Part shown: in pieces, positions 36,742 to 46,543 of the stretch
Position numbering within the stretch: position 1 is the stretch's first letter
Layout: each line of letters starts with the position of its first letter
Notes under the pieces: model-generated
Databases searched by the model: none
What the model was told of the DNA's origin: nothing
Seen by the model: the letters and a program-made list of their open reading frames with translations, nothing else
Source of the DNA: Pseudomonadales bacterium
GTDB lineage: Bacteria; Pseudomonadota; Gammaproteobacteria; Pseudomonadales; Azotimanducaceae
DNA length: 64,000 bases
Assembly: GCA_029251375.1 (NCBI GenBank)
Contig: JAQXDL010000022.1
Span: 124,001 to 188,000, forward strand
Direction of reading: 5' to 3'
Position numbers and translations under genes: made by a program

Positions 36742-38013
36742 TTATTGCAGATGTGGCAAAATCAGTTGTTCAACCCGATCCAGCGCACCCCTATTCGCCT
36801 GCATAACCTGCTCCGCGGCCTCTGACATTTGTTGATGCAACCTTGGGTTAAGTTCGATTTCGCGCCAATCTGCCGCTAACTCGCTCGGCTGCGTTATCTT
36901 CATTGCACCGCCTTCAACGAACTGCTCAGCGATATCCTTAATGTTTCTTAAATAACCACCCATTAGCATCGGCATACCGAAATGCGCAGGCTCCATTGGG
37001 TTATGCCCACCCACATCTACCAAGCTTCCGCCAACAAAAGCACTGTTAACGATACTGTAGAAATACAACAATTCGCCTAAGGTATCGATTAGATACACTT
37101 TCGTTTCGGGCAGTATATCTTGGCAAACAGAATGACGTTGGACAGGCAACTGCGCCTGCTCGCACAAAGCGAAAACCGCGTCTGCACGGGCTGGATGGCG
37201 CGGCGCGAGCACCAATATATAGTCTTCGCTGAGCCCCATTTCTTTGAAGGCAAGCAGCACAGCGTCCTCTTCTCCCTTGTGGGTGCTGGCCGCGAGTAAA
37301 ACAGATCGACCCTTAAACTTCTCGTGTAGTGATGCTCTGCGTGCGGCAAGATCCTCTGGTAATTGCAGGTCAAACTTTACGCTACCGGTTACATGTAAGC
37401 CTTGCGATGAAACACCGAGTCGTTTGAATCGCTCGCCTTGCAAAGCGCTTTGCGCACATACACAGGTCAGCTGATTGAACATCGGTCGACTTAGCATGCC
37501 GATACGCGCATAACCAATTGCAGACTTTTCTGACAATCGTCCATTAACCAGTATGCTAGGAATATTCTGTTGAGACACCTGATGCAGCATATTTGGCCAC
37601 AGCTCTGTATCCACGATGATCAAAGCCTTTGGTTGAGTGCGAGCCAGAAACCGCGATACAGCAACCGGCAAATCGTAAGGCGCATAGGCATTGGTCACAG
37701 ACCCACCGCAGTGAGTTAAAAGCAAAGACTCAACACGCTCTCTTCCCGTTGGCGTCATATTCGTTACAATCACCGCATGGCCTAAAGTAACCAATCGCTT
37801 CACCAAGGGCACGATAGCAATCGTTTCTCCAGCTGAAACCGCATGCACCCATATTGGCCTGTCATGCCGAACCGGCACAGCACCAAATCGATGGGATAGA
37901 TCGTCCGCATAACCGGGTTCTCGGCGAGAACGCCAATACACCCTGAACAAGACAAAAGGTGTCAGACAATAAAATAGTAGGCTGTACAAGAAACGAATAA
38001 TGGGGTGTTCCAA
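36742..38013 (-). CDS. waaA: 3-deoxy-D-manno-octulosonic acid transferase
   Basis: WaaA is a GT30 membrane-associated enzyme that adds Kdo from CMP-Kdo to lipid IVA. The 423-residue protein starts with a membrane anchor (about residues 5-24) and shows WVHAVSAGETIAIVPLV, NMTPTGRERVESL, TELWPNMLHQ and the nucleotide-binding ASTHKGEEDAVLLAF with FVGGSLVDVGGHNPMEPAHFGMP. All match the family. The start is TTG, in line with the E. coli N-terminus; no good ribosome binding site is seen. It is divergent from the FAD oxidoreductase gene (288-base gap). Confidence 0.96.
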   Translation of the reverse strand: MEHPIIRFLYSLLFYCLTPFVLFRVYWRSRREPGYADDLSHRFGAVPVRHDRPIWVHAVSAGETIAIVPLVKRLVTLGHAVIVTNMTPTGRERVESLLLTHCGGSVTNAYAPYDLPVAVSRFLARTQPKALIIVDTELWPNMLHQVSQQNIPSILVNGRLSEKSAIGYARIGMLSRPMFNQLTCVCAQSALQGERFKRLGVSSQGLHVTGSVKFDLQLPEDLAARRASLHEKFKGRSVLLAASTHKGEEDAVLLAFKEMGLSEDYILVLAPRHPARADAVFALCEQAQLPVQRHSVCQDILPETKVYLIDTLGELLYFYSIVNSAFVGGSLVDVGGHNPMEPAHFGMPMLMGGYLRNIKDIAEQFVEGGAMKITQPSELAADWREIELNPRLHQQMSEAAEQVMQANRGALDRVEQLILPHLQ

Positions 38014-38301
38014 TCAGTTAAGGTTCATTTTACAAGCCATCAGAATATAAGGAATTTACAACGCAAACCAGCGGCACAATATTGATATACTTAACTATCT
38101 TGCAATTCAGCGGGCACATCTGACTATTCGGTCATATTCCTGCACGATTTCTTGAGTCGCCGAATTACCGAGGCGACACTTTAAAGAAACTGATGGAGTG
38201 CAAGCCAAGACACGTTATTAGGTACTGAACGACGTGGCTAATGAAGCTTTTAACACTGCAATACACATTGGTCGAGTCACCCCGGAGAGACACCAAACAA
38301 T

Positions 38302-39483
38302 ATGACGCAACATTCTGCACAGATTGCCATCATCGGCGGCGGTATTTCGGGTCTATGGCTACTCAACAGCTTGCGAAACGCAGGCTACGATGCAGTATTG
38401 TTCGAGAAAAATACATTAGGTTCACAACAGACTTTTGCCTCTCAAGGCATGATACATGGCGGTATTAAATACGCGCTGGGCGGTTTTACCACGCCTGCTT
38501 CAGAAACAATCGCTGACATGCCAAGCGTCTGGCGAAACTGTATCGCCGGTCAAGGACCGGTCGACCTGAAAAACTTAAACCTGTTGTCAGAGGACTATTA
38601 TTTATTTTCTGACGGTTCACTTTCCTCAAAAGTCACCGGCTTTTTTGCCAGCAAATCCCTGCGCGGAAGAATCAACGCCCTGTCTCGAACCGATTACCCG
38701 GAGGTTTTTGCCAACAGAGAGTTCAATGGTTCGCTTTATCAGCTACAGGATATCGTGATTGATACACCGGCTTTAATCAGCAAACTCTCGCAGCAGCAGA
38801 CTAACTATATTTATCACGCAGAGCCTCAGGTCGTTACCGATAATGGTGAGGTATCCTATCTGCAACTACCGCGGGACCAATCATTAAAGGCAGACCGCTA
38901 CATCTTTGCTGCCGGTGCTGGAAATGCGCCCTTGCTGTCAGGTACTGCACTCGAAAAATCCCAAATGCAAACGCGGCCCCTACAGCAGGTTATGTTGAAA
39001 GGTCAGCTGCCATCAATCTACGCGCACGCCGTCAGCCTCAAGACAGTCGCCAAACCACGCATCACCTTTAGCACCCATCCCGCATTAGATGGTGACAAGG
39101 TCTGGTATCTCGGTGGCAACCTCGCTGAACAGGGCGTTGGCATGACAGCCGGCAAGTTAATTGATTTTGCTCAGCGCGAACTGAGAGATTTGCTGCCTTG
39201 GATAGATTTGACCAACGCCGAATGGGCAACCTTGAATATTGATAGAGCAGAGCCTGCTCAGAAGGAAAATAATCGACCAGATCATCCGTTTCTTAAATGC
39301 GCAGGCAACTGTTTGGTCGCGTGGCCAACCAAACTGACCTTGGTGCCCATGCTGGCTGATATGGTCCTTGATGAACTGACGGGACCAAATACGACGCTGG
39401 TGCCGCAGGCTCAACAAGGCAGTTACCCAGACTTACCGTTGGCACAGATCGCTAAAACGCCGTGGGAGAATAGCTTTGGTTAG
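38302..39483 (+). CDS. FAD-dependent oxidoreductase of the DAO family, substrate unknown
   Basis: A 393-residue flavoprotein. The Rossmann dinucleotide site IIGGGISGLWLLNSL is at residues 9-23, followed by FEKNTLGSQQTFASQGMIHGG, and the fold resembles glycerol-3-phosphate dehydrogenase and D-amino-acid oxidases. A second conserved stretch (IFAAGAGNAPLLSG) marks the FAD domain. The substrate cannot be read from the sequence. An equivalent FAD gene followed by an aldo-keto reductase is found in Pseudomonas between waaA and hldE (PA4991-PA4992 region), so a link to sugar or LPS metabolism is an inference from context. Its last 8 bases overlap the next gene. Confidence 0.82.
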   Translation: MTQHSAQIAIIGGGISGLWLLNSLRNAGYDAVLFEKNTLGSQQTFASQGMIHGGIKYALGGFTTPASETIADMPSVWRNCIAGQGPVDLKNLNLLSEDYYLFSDGSLSSKVTGFFASKSLRGRINALSRTDYPEVFANREFNGSLYQLQDIVIDTPALISKLSQQQTNYIYHAEPQVVTDNGEVSYLQLPRDQSLKADRYIFAAGAGNAPLLSGTALEKSQMQTRPLQQVMLKGQLPSIYAHAVSLKTVAKPRITFSTHPALDGDKVWYLGGNLAEQGVGMTAGKLIDFAQRELRDLLPWIDLTNAEWATLNIDRAEPAQKENNRPDHPFLKCAGNCLVAWPTKLTLVPMLADMVLDELTGPNTTLVPQAQQGSYPDLPLAQIAKTPWENSFG

Positions 39484-40258
39484 CGCAGATTTTATTAGCG
39501 TAGAACAGCGACGGCAACTTGGTGCAACTGATCTTTACTTATCACCGATTGGTTTAGGAACTGTGAAGTTTGGGCGGACCACAGGACTTAACTACCCGAA
39601 TGAGTTTACATTGCCGAATGAGTCTACACTCGACAAACTACTTTATCTGGCAGAATCATTGGGTATAAACCTACTCGACACTGCGCCTGCTTATGGCGTA
39701 AGCGAGCAACGTTTAGGTTCTTTACTTGCGTCACGAAAAGACAAATTTATAGTCAGTACCAAAGTAGGGGAATACCACATCAATGGACAATCCCACTATG
39801 ACTTTAGCGCTAAGAGCACGCGCACTAGCATTGAAAATAGCCTCAAAGCACTGCGCCGTTCTGAATTAGATCTCGTCATGGTTCATAGCGACGGCGCTGA
39901 TGCAGACATCATCACAAAGTCAGATGTTCTGCAGACGCTGCAACAATACAAAGAAAAAGGCTTAGTTCGGTATATCGGCTTCTCTGGAAAAACGGTCGCC
40001 GGAAGTCTTTTAGCAATCGAGCAGGTGGATGCATTTATGGTCACTCTAAATCGGCAAGACAGCTCCCAATTAGAATTGCTCAAGATTGCAAAGGATAGGA
40101 ACAAAGGTATCTTAATTAAGAAGGCTTTCGCCAGCGGGCACGCTGCGAACAATGACGCATTGGACTATGTGGTAAATTACCCTGGCGTCACAAGTGCAAT
40201 CGTCGGCACCATCAACCCAGAACATCTACGCGCGAATGTTTCCGCACTGACGCTTTAA
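39476..40258 (+). CDS. Aldo/keto reductase, substrate unknown
   Basis: A 260-residue (beta/alpha)8-barrel NADPH reductase. The catalytic tetrad is visible: Asp and Tyr in LLDTAPAYG, Lys in VSTKVG, His in VMVHSDG. The C-terminal AIVGTINPEHLRANV binds the cofactor. The start is TTG at 39476, 8 bases inside the FAD gene, with GGGAG at a good distance, which supports it and coupling to the previous gene. No substrate can be assigned. Confidence 0.85.
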   Translation: MVSADFISVEQRRQLGATDLYLSPIGLGTVKFGRTTGLNYPNEFTLPNESTLDKLLYLAESLGINLLDTAPAYGVSEQRLGSLLASRKDKFIVSTKVGEYHINGQSHYDFSAKSTRTSIENSLKALRRSELDLVMVHSDGADADIITKSDVLQTLQQYKEKGLVRYIGFSGKTVAGSLLAIEQVDAFMVTLNRQDSSQLELLKIAKDRNKGILIKKAFASGHAANNDALDYVVNYPGVTSAIVGTINPEHLRANVSALTL

Positions 40259-40274
40259 GCTAGATCGCATAGCA

Positions 40275-41699
40275 CTACAAACGCTTAATTTTCTCAGCAA
40301 GACTGGTCGTCGATAACCCATCAACTAATTTTAGAACCTTCACATCGCCGCCGTAGCCGCGAACAATGTCAGCACCAACCACTTGATCAATACCATAATC
40401 ACCACCCTTCACCAGCACGTCGGGCTTTAGCGTCGCGAGCAATGCTTCAGGCGTATCGCCACTAAACGATAACACCCAATCGACCGACGCCAAGCCGGCT
40501 AGCATCGTCAAGCGGCGGTCCAAAGCATTAATAGGTCGCCCTTCTCCCTTTAGTTTGTGCACGCTGTGATCATCGTTAATTGCAACAATCAGTCGGTCAC
40601 CTTCCTGCTTGGCTTCCTTCAAATAGTCAACGTGTCCCGCATGCAAAATATCGAAACAGCCATTAGTAAAGACCACTTTTTCACCACGAGACCTAGCCTC
40701 ATCCACGGCAATGTGAAGCTGTTCCTCACTCATGACACCTTGATTACCGCTCACTTCATCCACCGCGAGACGCAGCTCTGGTCCACTGACGCTGTCTGTA
40801 CCCAGACGCCCAACTACAATTCCCGCCGCAATATTTGACAGCATCATTGCGTCAATCAGCGTCATGCCCGCTGCGAGCGCTGTTGCCAAAACGGCAATCA
40901 CCGTGTCGCCAGCGCCACTAACATCGTAGACATCTCGGTTTTGCGCAGGCAAATGATGCGCCTGCTGACCTTTTTGAACCAATGTCATGCCTTCGGACCC
41001 ACGCGTAATCAACATTGCCTCAAAGCCTAAATTCGACATCATTGTCTGACACTTATTGACCATTTCAGCTTCGGTCTGCCACTGTCCTACCGCCGATACA
41101 AACTCTTTTTGGTTGGGTTTAACAAGCGTTGCACCCGCGTAAGCTGCGAAGTCTTTGAATTTTGGGTCGACCAGCACGGGCTTAGCTTGGGCCCTAGCCG
41201 CCTCAATAAACGCTGCCGGAGAGGCAAGTACACCCTTATCGTAATCAGACAGTACAACAACATCGCTGCTATTGATGCCAGTATCAAGTCGCGAACTAAA
41301 ATGTGATGCGGCAATATCTTGCACCTTTTCAAAGTCAGCCCTGACGAGCTGCTGCTTACGGCTTACAATTCGATATTTAGTGATCGTCGGCAGGTCTGGA
41401 AAGGTCTTTAGAAGATCTTGTATACCTGCGGTGGCGAGCTTCGAACTGATAATTCGACCGGAATCATCATCGCCAATAGCACCAACCAAACTCGCTTGCG
41501 CCCCCAGAGCGGCGACATTAAGCGCAACATTTGCCGCCCCACCCAGCCGCTCTTCTGTTTCGCTGATATCGACCACAGGAATAGGTGCTTCAGCCGAAAT
41601 CCGATTGGTTGAACCGTGCCAGTACCTGTCCAGCATAGTATCGCCAACGGTGAGCACACGGGCACCATCAAATCTGGGGGATGCTATTTTTGAATTCAT
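40275..41699 (-). CDS. hldE: Bifunctional heptose 7-phosphate kinase / heptose 1-phosphate adenylyltransferase
   Basis: HldE makes ADP-D-glycero-beta-D-manno-heptose, the inner-core heptose donor, in two of the pathway's steps. The N-terminal ribokinase-like domain (about 1-320) shows DTMLDRYWHG and GGAANVALNVA, the anion-hole GAGDTVIAV, and the DYDKGVL segment. The C-terminal nucleotidyltransferase (about 345-474) shows TNGCFDILHAGHVDYLKEAK with HAGH, and KGGDYGIDQVVG. Length 474 is usual. It is convergent with the aldo-keto reductase (16-base gap). The enzyme supplies WaaC and WaaF encoded nearby. Confidence 0.97.
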   Translation of the reverse strand: MNSKIASPRFDGARVLTVGDTMLDRYWHGSTNRISAEAPIPVVDISETEERLGGAANVALNVAALGAQASLVGAIGDDDSGRIISSKLATAGIQDLLKTFPDLPTITKYRIVSRKQQLVRADFEKVQDIAASHFSSRLDTGINSSDVVVLSDYDKGVLASPAAFIEAARAQAKPVLVDPKFKDFAAYAGATLVKPNQKEFVSAVGQWQTEAEMVNKCQTMMSNLGFEAMLITRGSEGMTLVQKGQQAHHLPAQNRDVYDVSGAGDTVIAVLATALAAGMTLIDAMMLSNIAAGIVVGRLGTDSVSGPELRLAVDEVSGNQGVMSEEQLHIAVDEARSRGEKVVFTNGCFDILHAGHVDYLKEAKQEGDRLIVAINDDHSVHKLKGEGRPINALDRRLTMLAGLASVDWVLSFSGDTPEALLATLKPDVLVKGGDYGIDQVVGADIVRGYGGDVKVLKLVDGLSTTSLAEKIKRL

Positions 41700-41902
41700 G
41701 CACTACTCGTCGCTATTGTTGAACCTGCTGTTGGCTCAATCATGTTGGTGGTATTGGCCCTATGGGTAGCGCAGATAGAATGCGCTCAAACATAGCCGTC
41801 ATAACTAGATCATATCACTACAACGCGTTATTTAAATCTATCGCTGTTTGGCGTAACGGAACTATGTCGGTAAACTACTAATCCCCCATTAAGCTATATC
41901 TT

Positions 41903-42820
41903 GTGATTAATTCAACACGACTATTAACCCTTGCGCACTTGCATCCAAAATTCTGGGGTACTTGGATACTTTGGCTTGTTATGCGAGCGATAACGCTTCT
42001 GCCCTATGATTGGCAGATTGCTTTAGGTGGGTGGATTGGCAAGCTTGGATTACTGTTTGCGAAGAAGCGTCGCCACACCGTCGAAGTAAACATCGATTTA
42101 TGTTTTTCATGGTTGAATCATCAGCAACGCATTCAACTGATTGAAGATACATTCCGCTCAACGGGTATCGGAGTTATTGAAACCGCTTACGCTTGGTTCA
42201 ATGACCCTCATCAACTGCTTCACCGCACCACAATCGAAGGTGTCGAACACCTGAGGCACGCACTCTCCGAGGGTAAGGGCGTGATCCTAATGGGTATGCA
42301 TCTGTCGACTTTAGATTTATGTGGCGCACTCTTATCGACCCATGTCCCTTTTGACATCATGTATCGTCGCGATAGGAATGACCTGTCGGAAGCGATTATG
42401 ACAAATGGCCGAGCGAAGAACTTTCCGAGTGCTTTAGAGCGTGACGACATTAGAGGTGTCTTAAGAAGTTTGAAGGCTGGACGCGCTGTTTGGTACGGAC
42501 CGGATCACGACTATGGCCCTAGGCACTCTGTGTTTGCACCATTCTTTGGCGTCGACGCTGCGTCGATTACCGCAACCGCGCGCCTTGCTAGGATTAGCGG
42601 TTCACCAGTAATTGCGTTCTCCCATTATAGGGATAAGCACAATCGCTATACCTTGCGACTATCACCGCCTTTGACTGGCTTTCCGACCGACGATGATCGC
42701 GCTGATGCAACTAAAATTAATCGCCAAATTGAAAAGGCAATACAGAAAGCACCTGAACAATATTGGTGGTCACATAGACGATTTAAAACACAGCCTGCAG
42801 GGCGCGAACAACCTTATTAG
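41903..42820 (+). CDS. LpxL/HtrB-type lipid A acyltransferase
   Basis: A 305-residue inner-membrane lysophospholipid-type acyltransferase that adds a secondary acyl chain to Kdo-lipid A. His133 and Asp138 form the HX4D motif in MGMHLSTLD, and RDRNDLSEAI and WYGPDHDYG follow the family pattern. An N-terminal membrane helix (about 20-40) anchors it. The start is GTG; LHPKFWGTW near the N-terminus aligns with E. coli LpxL, supporting it. LpxL versus LpxM cannot be decided here. It is divergent from hldE. Confidence 0.9.
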   Translation: MINSTRLLTLAHLHPKFWGTWILWLVMRAITLLPYDWQIALGGWIGKLGLLFAKKRRHTVEVNIDLCFSWLNHQQRIQLIEDTFRSTGIGVIETAYAWFNDPHQLLHRTTIEGVEHLRHALSEGKGVILMGMHLSTLDLCGALLSTHVPFDIMYRRDRNDLSEAIMTNGRAKNFPSALERDDIRGVLRSLKAGRAVWYGPDHDYGPRHSVFAPFFGVDAASITATARLARISGSPVIAFSHYRDKHNRYTLRLSPPLTGFPTDDDRADATKINRQIEKAIQKAPEQYWWSHRRFKTQPAGREQPY

Positions 42821-42859
42821 AAAATAGCCAGCGTTCAATTAAGTGCTGATAAAACCCAC

Positions 42860-43963
42860 TTAAAGCACCTTGATATCAAAATTTTCAATGAGAGCATTGG
42901 TGAGATGTTGCGTAGAATAAACCGCCGCGACTCTTTCGGCACCCAAGCGGCCTAATACTTCTCGGTCATCAACCGAACATGTCTTTATATAGATTAGCTT
43001 ATTCGCTAACTCTTCAACGCTTCCATTTTCAAACACCAATCCAGCATCAGCAACAACTTCCGCTGGACCCGGAGCGTTTGTCGATATCACAGGCACCTTA
43101 GCTTGCATGGCTTCAAGTAAAACAATACCGAAGGCTTCGGCCTCACCGGAAGATAAGACGAAAACATCGAAAGCGGATACTAAATTTGCTGCATCACTCA
43201 CGTAGCCAAGCAACTTTAGCTTGTTATCCAGACCGAGTTCGCTCTTTAACGATTCCAGCATCTCTCGCTCGGGTCCTTCACCTATGATGACCAACCGTCC
43301 TAATTCTTGTGAAGAAGTCGCGAAAGCCTGAAGTAGCAGTGAGAAATTTTTCTTTTTTACTAATCGACCAATACTGCCGACGATAAAATCATCAGGGTGC
43401 AAGCCCAATCGCTGTCTGGCCTCGAGTTTTGACAATATTTGGAAATCATTTCTATCGATTATGTTTGGTAGCACGATGACAGGATTGACGGCTTTCACTT
43501 TCATCAATTCGACTTCTAGATCTGACGCGACTGATTTGGACACACCCGCCAGCACCATTTTTTTTCCAAAGATTCCAATGAATAATCGGCGACTCAGTCG
43601 GTTAAGAAGTTTGTGTTCGTGCGCGATGCCAAGTAACTGACGAAAAGCAAACTGCCGATCGAGCAAGCAGGCAAGATAAATTGCCTTGTAGCGATGCGCC
43701 ACAACAAAATCATAACTTTCAGCGCCGCAAATTTTTCTCAGATCTCTTAGTGAAGCGAGCTTTAAGCCACTGAGCTCGCGGCTAGAATAGTTTAAGAAAA
43801 TAACTTCACCCTCAATCTGAGCGGCGATTGACGCATCCTCAGGTCCCGACAGAAATACCGTCGTGACTCGCGCAGGTTTAAGGGCGTCGGCGTATTGTCT
43901 ACAGATGTGAACAAAGGGACCTTTATATCCGTGACAGATTTGTAGCACAGGTTGATTCGTCAT
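42860..43963 (-). CDS. GT4-family glycosyltransferase (LPS core)
   Basis: A 367-residue glycosyltransferase of the GT-B fold. The second half has the retaining GT4 pattern VGSIGRLVKKKNFSLLLQAF, LVIIGEGPEREMLE, and the EAEAFGIVLLEAMQAKVPVI catalytic-glutamate block. The N-terminal half is divergent, with VAHRYKAIYLAC. It probably extends the core oligosaccharide. Donor and acceptor sugars are not readable. The 113 bases before it are AT-rich (44.0 kb). Confidence 0.85.
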   Translation of the reverse strand: MTNQPVLQICHGYKGPFVHICRQYADALKPARVTTVFLSGPEDASIAAQIEGEVIFLNYSSRELSGLKLASLRDLRKICGAESYDFVVAHRYKAIYLACLLDRQFAFRQLLGIAHEHKLLNRLSRRLFIGIFGKKMVLAGVSKSVASDLEVELMKVKAVNPVIVLPNIIDRNDFQILSKLEARQRLGLHPDDFIVGSIGRLVKKKNFSLLLQAFATSSQELGRLVIIGEGPEREMLESLKSELGLDNKLKLLGYVSDAANLVSAFDVFVLSSGEAEAFGIVLLEAMQAKVPVISTNAPGPAEVVADAGLVFENGSVEELANKLIYIKTCSVDDREVLGRLGAERVAAVYSTQHLTNALIENFDIKVL

Positions 43964-44076
43964 TGAACTTTTCGCTGTACGTCAATTTGTAGCATGATTA
44001 GCTTTGATACATCGAACAAAAAATAGCGAACACAAAACTGATTTTTTCTTGAAAACAGCATCAAAAATCTAGCGGC

Positions 44077-45519
44077 TTAACTGTCGTAGGTTTCAGGTAA
44101 TAATTTTTGAAACCGTGCGAACACATTCGGGTCATTTTCCCAGTTGCGCATAAACCGGTTGATATCACGATTAAAAGCTCTTTCAAATTGCTTCTCGTTT
44201 TTATGTTCGCGCATTGCATCGAGGTCAATAATAATTGGCCCCTCTTGCGCCATGAGAAAATTAGTGGCCTTCAAATCACCATGTGAAATTTTACTTTCAG
44301 ACAAACCAACTAAAATAGTCGCAAGCGCCTCAACTTCACCATTAAAGTGGTTCCGATTCGACAAACAGGTCAAAGCATCAGGACCTTCGACAAATTCGGT
44401 AATAAGATAAGCCGTACGCCGAAAAGGGCCAATTCTTCGCTCCATCAAGGCAACGGGAGTCAGCGAAGGTATGCCAAGAAACTCCATATGAAACGCATTG
44501 GTCCACGATTTTGACGCCCGGGTTTTACTTACAGCTCGACGCACGCCATGCCAAAAATCTTTGATGTTATAACGTTTAACAACAAATTCTCTTCCGGACA
44601 ATTTAACTTGTGCGACGGTGGCTGTATTACCCTGCTTAAGAAGCTTCCCCTTAGAAATATAGTTATCAATATTTTCAAGCAACTCTTTAAATTCTTCGTC
44701 ATAGCACTCGCGCTCACAAACAAGAAACTGAAAAAAACTTGAACGGCAAATGAAGCGGGTACAGTCACGGTAGGTTTTTTCAAGAAAACTTTTTTTCCTC
44801 GAGTCGCGACTATGAGAAATTTGCTCTCGCAATCGAACAATCCTATCAGGGTCAGGCTTCCACAATCGAATAGCTTCATAGGCAGGTAGCACGATGGGGA
44901 CAAGCTCATCGTACTTTGGAAAGAGCTGCGCGAAGAACCAGCTAAGATTTTCTAAGCTCAGGCTCGTCGCCAGCGGTGGATCAGATTTTCTAACAACGGC
45001 CCCTCCGTCTATCGTGTAGATTCGACTTTCGCTCATTAAAAAGTTATCGAGATGAATATCCGTCTGCACAACGCCTTGATTGTGCAATCGGGCGATAATG
45101 ATCATTGCGCGGGTCAACACGTCAACGCGCTCGGCGTCTTCGTGTGCTGTGTTCCACTTCGCTTCGAGGCTAACGGAGTCATAAAGAAACTGAAACCCAA
45201 GCACGACGCCATCGCCGTCGAGAAATTGAGCCTCAAACAAAAGTTCGGGGCTCCGGACGCCTGCAGCGGCAATCAGATTTATGCCACTCTTGTCTTTTTC
45301 CGAATAGCGAGCGGCTGTCTTACCTAGAAAAATTTTGGCCAGCACGTCACCGCCTTTGTACTTAGCTCTGGCGACAATTCTTTTCCCTGGTAGCAGTCTG
45401 AAAATTTCAACAATCGTCATCGAGACGGTATCACCGTCAACTAACTGCAATCTCAACTCGAAAGGAATCGCAATCTCCCGCTTCGCTTCAATCAAGTGTT
45501 TGGAATTTACTACCGCCAT
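44077..45519 (-). CDS. Two-domain LPS core kinase-like protein
   Basis: A 480-residue protein with two consecutive kinase-fold modules. The first (about 50-230) has Lys62 in VLAKIFL, QTDIHLDN at 152-159 and the DGG motif at 171-173; the catalytic HxD is altered to QTD. The second (about 285-480) has Lys315 in VVKRY, HGDLKATN at 413-420 and IDLD at 431-434, the normal order of kinase residues. Neighbours (waaP, heptosyltransferases) indicate a role in phosphorylating inner-core sugars. Comparable long kinase-like proteins lie in the Pseudomonas core cluster (PA5006 area). The first module may be impaired in catalysis. It has its own 199-base upstream gap. Confidence 0.8.
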   Translation of the reverse strand: MAVVNSKHLIEAKREIAIPFELRLQLVDGDTVSMTIVEIFRLLPGKRIVARAKYKGGDVLAKIFLGKTAARYSEKDKSGINLIAAAGVRSPELLFEAQFLDGDGVVLGFQFLYDSVSLEAKWNTAHEDAERVDVLTRAMIIIARLHNQGVVQTDIHLDNFLMSESRIYTIDGGAVVRKSDPPLATSLSLENLSWFFAQLFPKYDELVPIVLPAYEAIRLWKPDPDRIVRLREQISHSRDSRKKSFLEKTYRDCTRFICRSSFFQFLVCERECYDEEFKELLENIDNYISKGKLLKQGNTATVAQVKLSGREFVVKRYNIKDFWHGVRRAVSKTRASKSWTNAFHMEFLGIPSLTPVALMERRIGPFRRTAYLITEFVEGPDALTCLSNRNHFNGEVEALATILVGLSESKISHGDLKATNFLMAQEGPIIIDLDAMREHKNEKQFERAFNRDINRFMRNWENDPNVFARFQKLLPETYDS

Positions 45520-45718
45520 TTGCTCCGACCTAAAAAATCATTTCCTTGCTCTTTCGACTTGTACAACATTTCAATCTAGTCGATTTAGTGAGCACATCCT
45601 ACGGCCCTTTAAATGGGACCCGTTATAGCTGAATGTACAATAAACCACGAGCATAGCGCATTAGGGTCTGATCCCCCAACTGGCCAATTCTAAAAAAGTT
45701 TCCGAAAATATGCTTGAA

Positions 45719-46543
45719 TCAAGCTCTAGTGGTGATCGACAGCTCAGTTAACCGTTGATTATCCATACCGTGATCTTTGCGGTACAAACTTTCTGCTCTT
45801 GAGAGCACCTGTGACCAAAAATCCGAATCTTCTCTAAGCGTCTGCCTCAAGGACTTACCACTATAGATCTTTACAAATCGATAGATGTCGTTGCGTGTTA
45901 GCCCAAAATCTATCGCGGAAAAAAGTAATCCACTGACGTCCTTGACACGCCATCGCTGCGGCGTATTCGCTCTGATTTGAGCTCTATGCAAGTCAATTAG
46001 ATATAGCAAAGGCGAATCATGATTGAACGTGTCCATATCCATCAAAAAATGGCATATGTAGAAATCTCGATGATTAACGCCACCGGTATGTAGCGTCCTT
46101 GAAGTATTCGCAATCTGCGTCACGAGTCTTCTGCGTAGTGGCGTGGAAATTTGGCCATCTTTCGCCAACTCTTCCAAACTCCTAGTATTCTCAAGCGAAC
46201 GTGTAATAAGACAAGAGTGGATGGTGGCCGGATTATTTCCCTCAGCTGCATACGCTACTGCTGTCAAAGTCCGAACGCCTAACACTTCAACTTTTCTAAT
46301 AGCGAGCAGTTCATTGCGCGCGCCAAGCACGGGTAATCGAAGTTGTAACAGGTTTTTAATAATTTCTTTCCAGCCGGCGCCGAGATGCAGCTTTAAAAAA
46401 TAAGCACGATCGCCAACATAAAACTTCAGCGTTCGGCGAGACTCCACCTCGCGAAAAATCTCACCTTGCAAACCCATGCAGTCCTGCAGCAGATTAACTT
46501 CAGTCAACGCCGGTTCGAGCTCTTTTTCGAACAGTTTTAGCAT
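45719..46543 (-). CDS. waaP: LPS core heptose kinase WaaP
   Basis: WaaP phosphorylates heptose I of the inner core. The 274-residue protein has Lys51 in YFLKLHLG, Glu in RNELLAI, HRDFYICHF at 158-166 with the catalytic Asp160, and Asp184 in LYLIDLHR. These are diagnostic for the WaaP/RfaP family. The ATG overlaps the end of the tandem WaaG gene by 7 bases, showing coupling. In Pseudomonas waaP also lies by waaG, waaC and waaF. Confidence 0.93.
   Translation of the reverse strand: MLKLFEKELEPALTEVNLLQDCMGLQGEIFREVESRRTLKFYVGDRAYFLKLHLGAGWKEIIKNLLQLRLPVLGARNELLAIRKVEVLGVRTLTAVAYAAEGNNPATIHSCLITRSLENTRSLEELAKDGQISTPLRRRLVTQIANTSRTLHTGGVNHRDFYICHFLMDMDTFNHDSPLLYLIDLHRAQIRANTPQRWRVKDVSGLLFSAIDFGLTRNDIYRFVKIYSGKSLRQTLREDSDFWSQVLSRAESLYRKDHGMDNQRLTELSITTRA

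Noticed and set aside
42839-42863. TTAAGTG/CACTTAA inverted repeat between the acyltransferase and the GT4 gene
   Set aside because: AT-rich, seven pairs, overlaps the stop codon of the GT4 gene; could be chance.
45601-45623. ACGGCCC...GGGACCCGT imperfect hairpin between waaP and the two-domain kinase
   Set aside because: The stem needs a bulge and has no T-run, so a terminator within the LPS block cannot be claimed.
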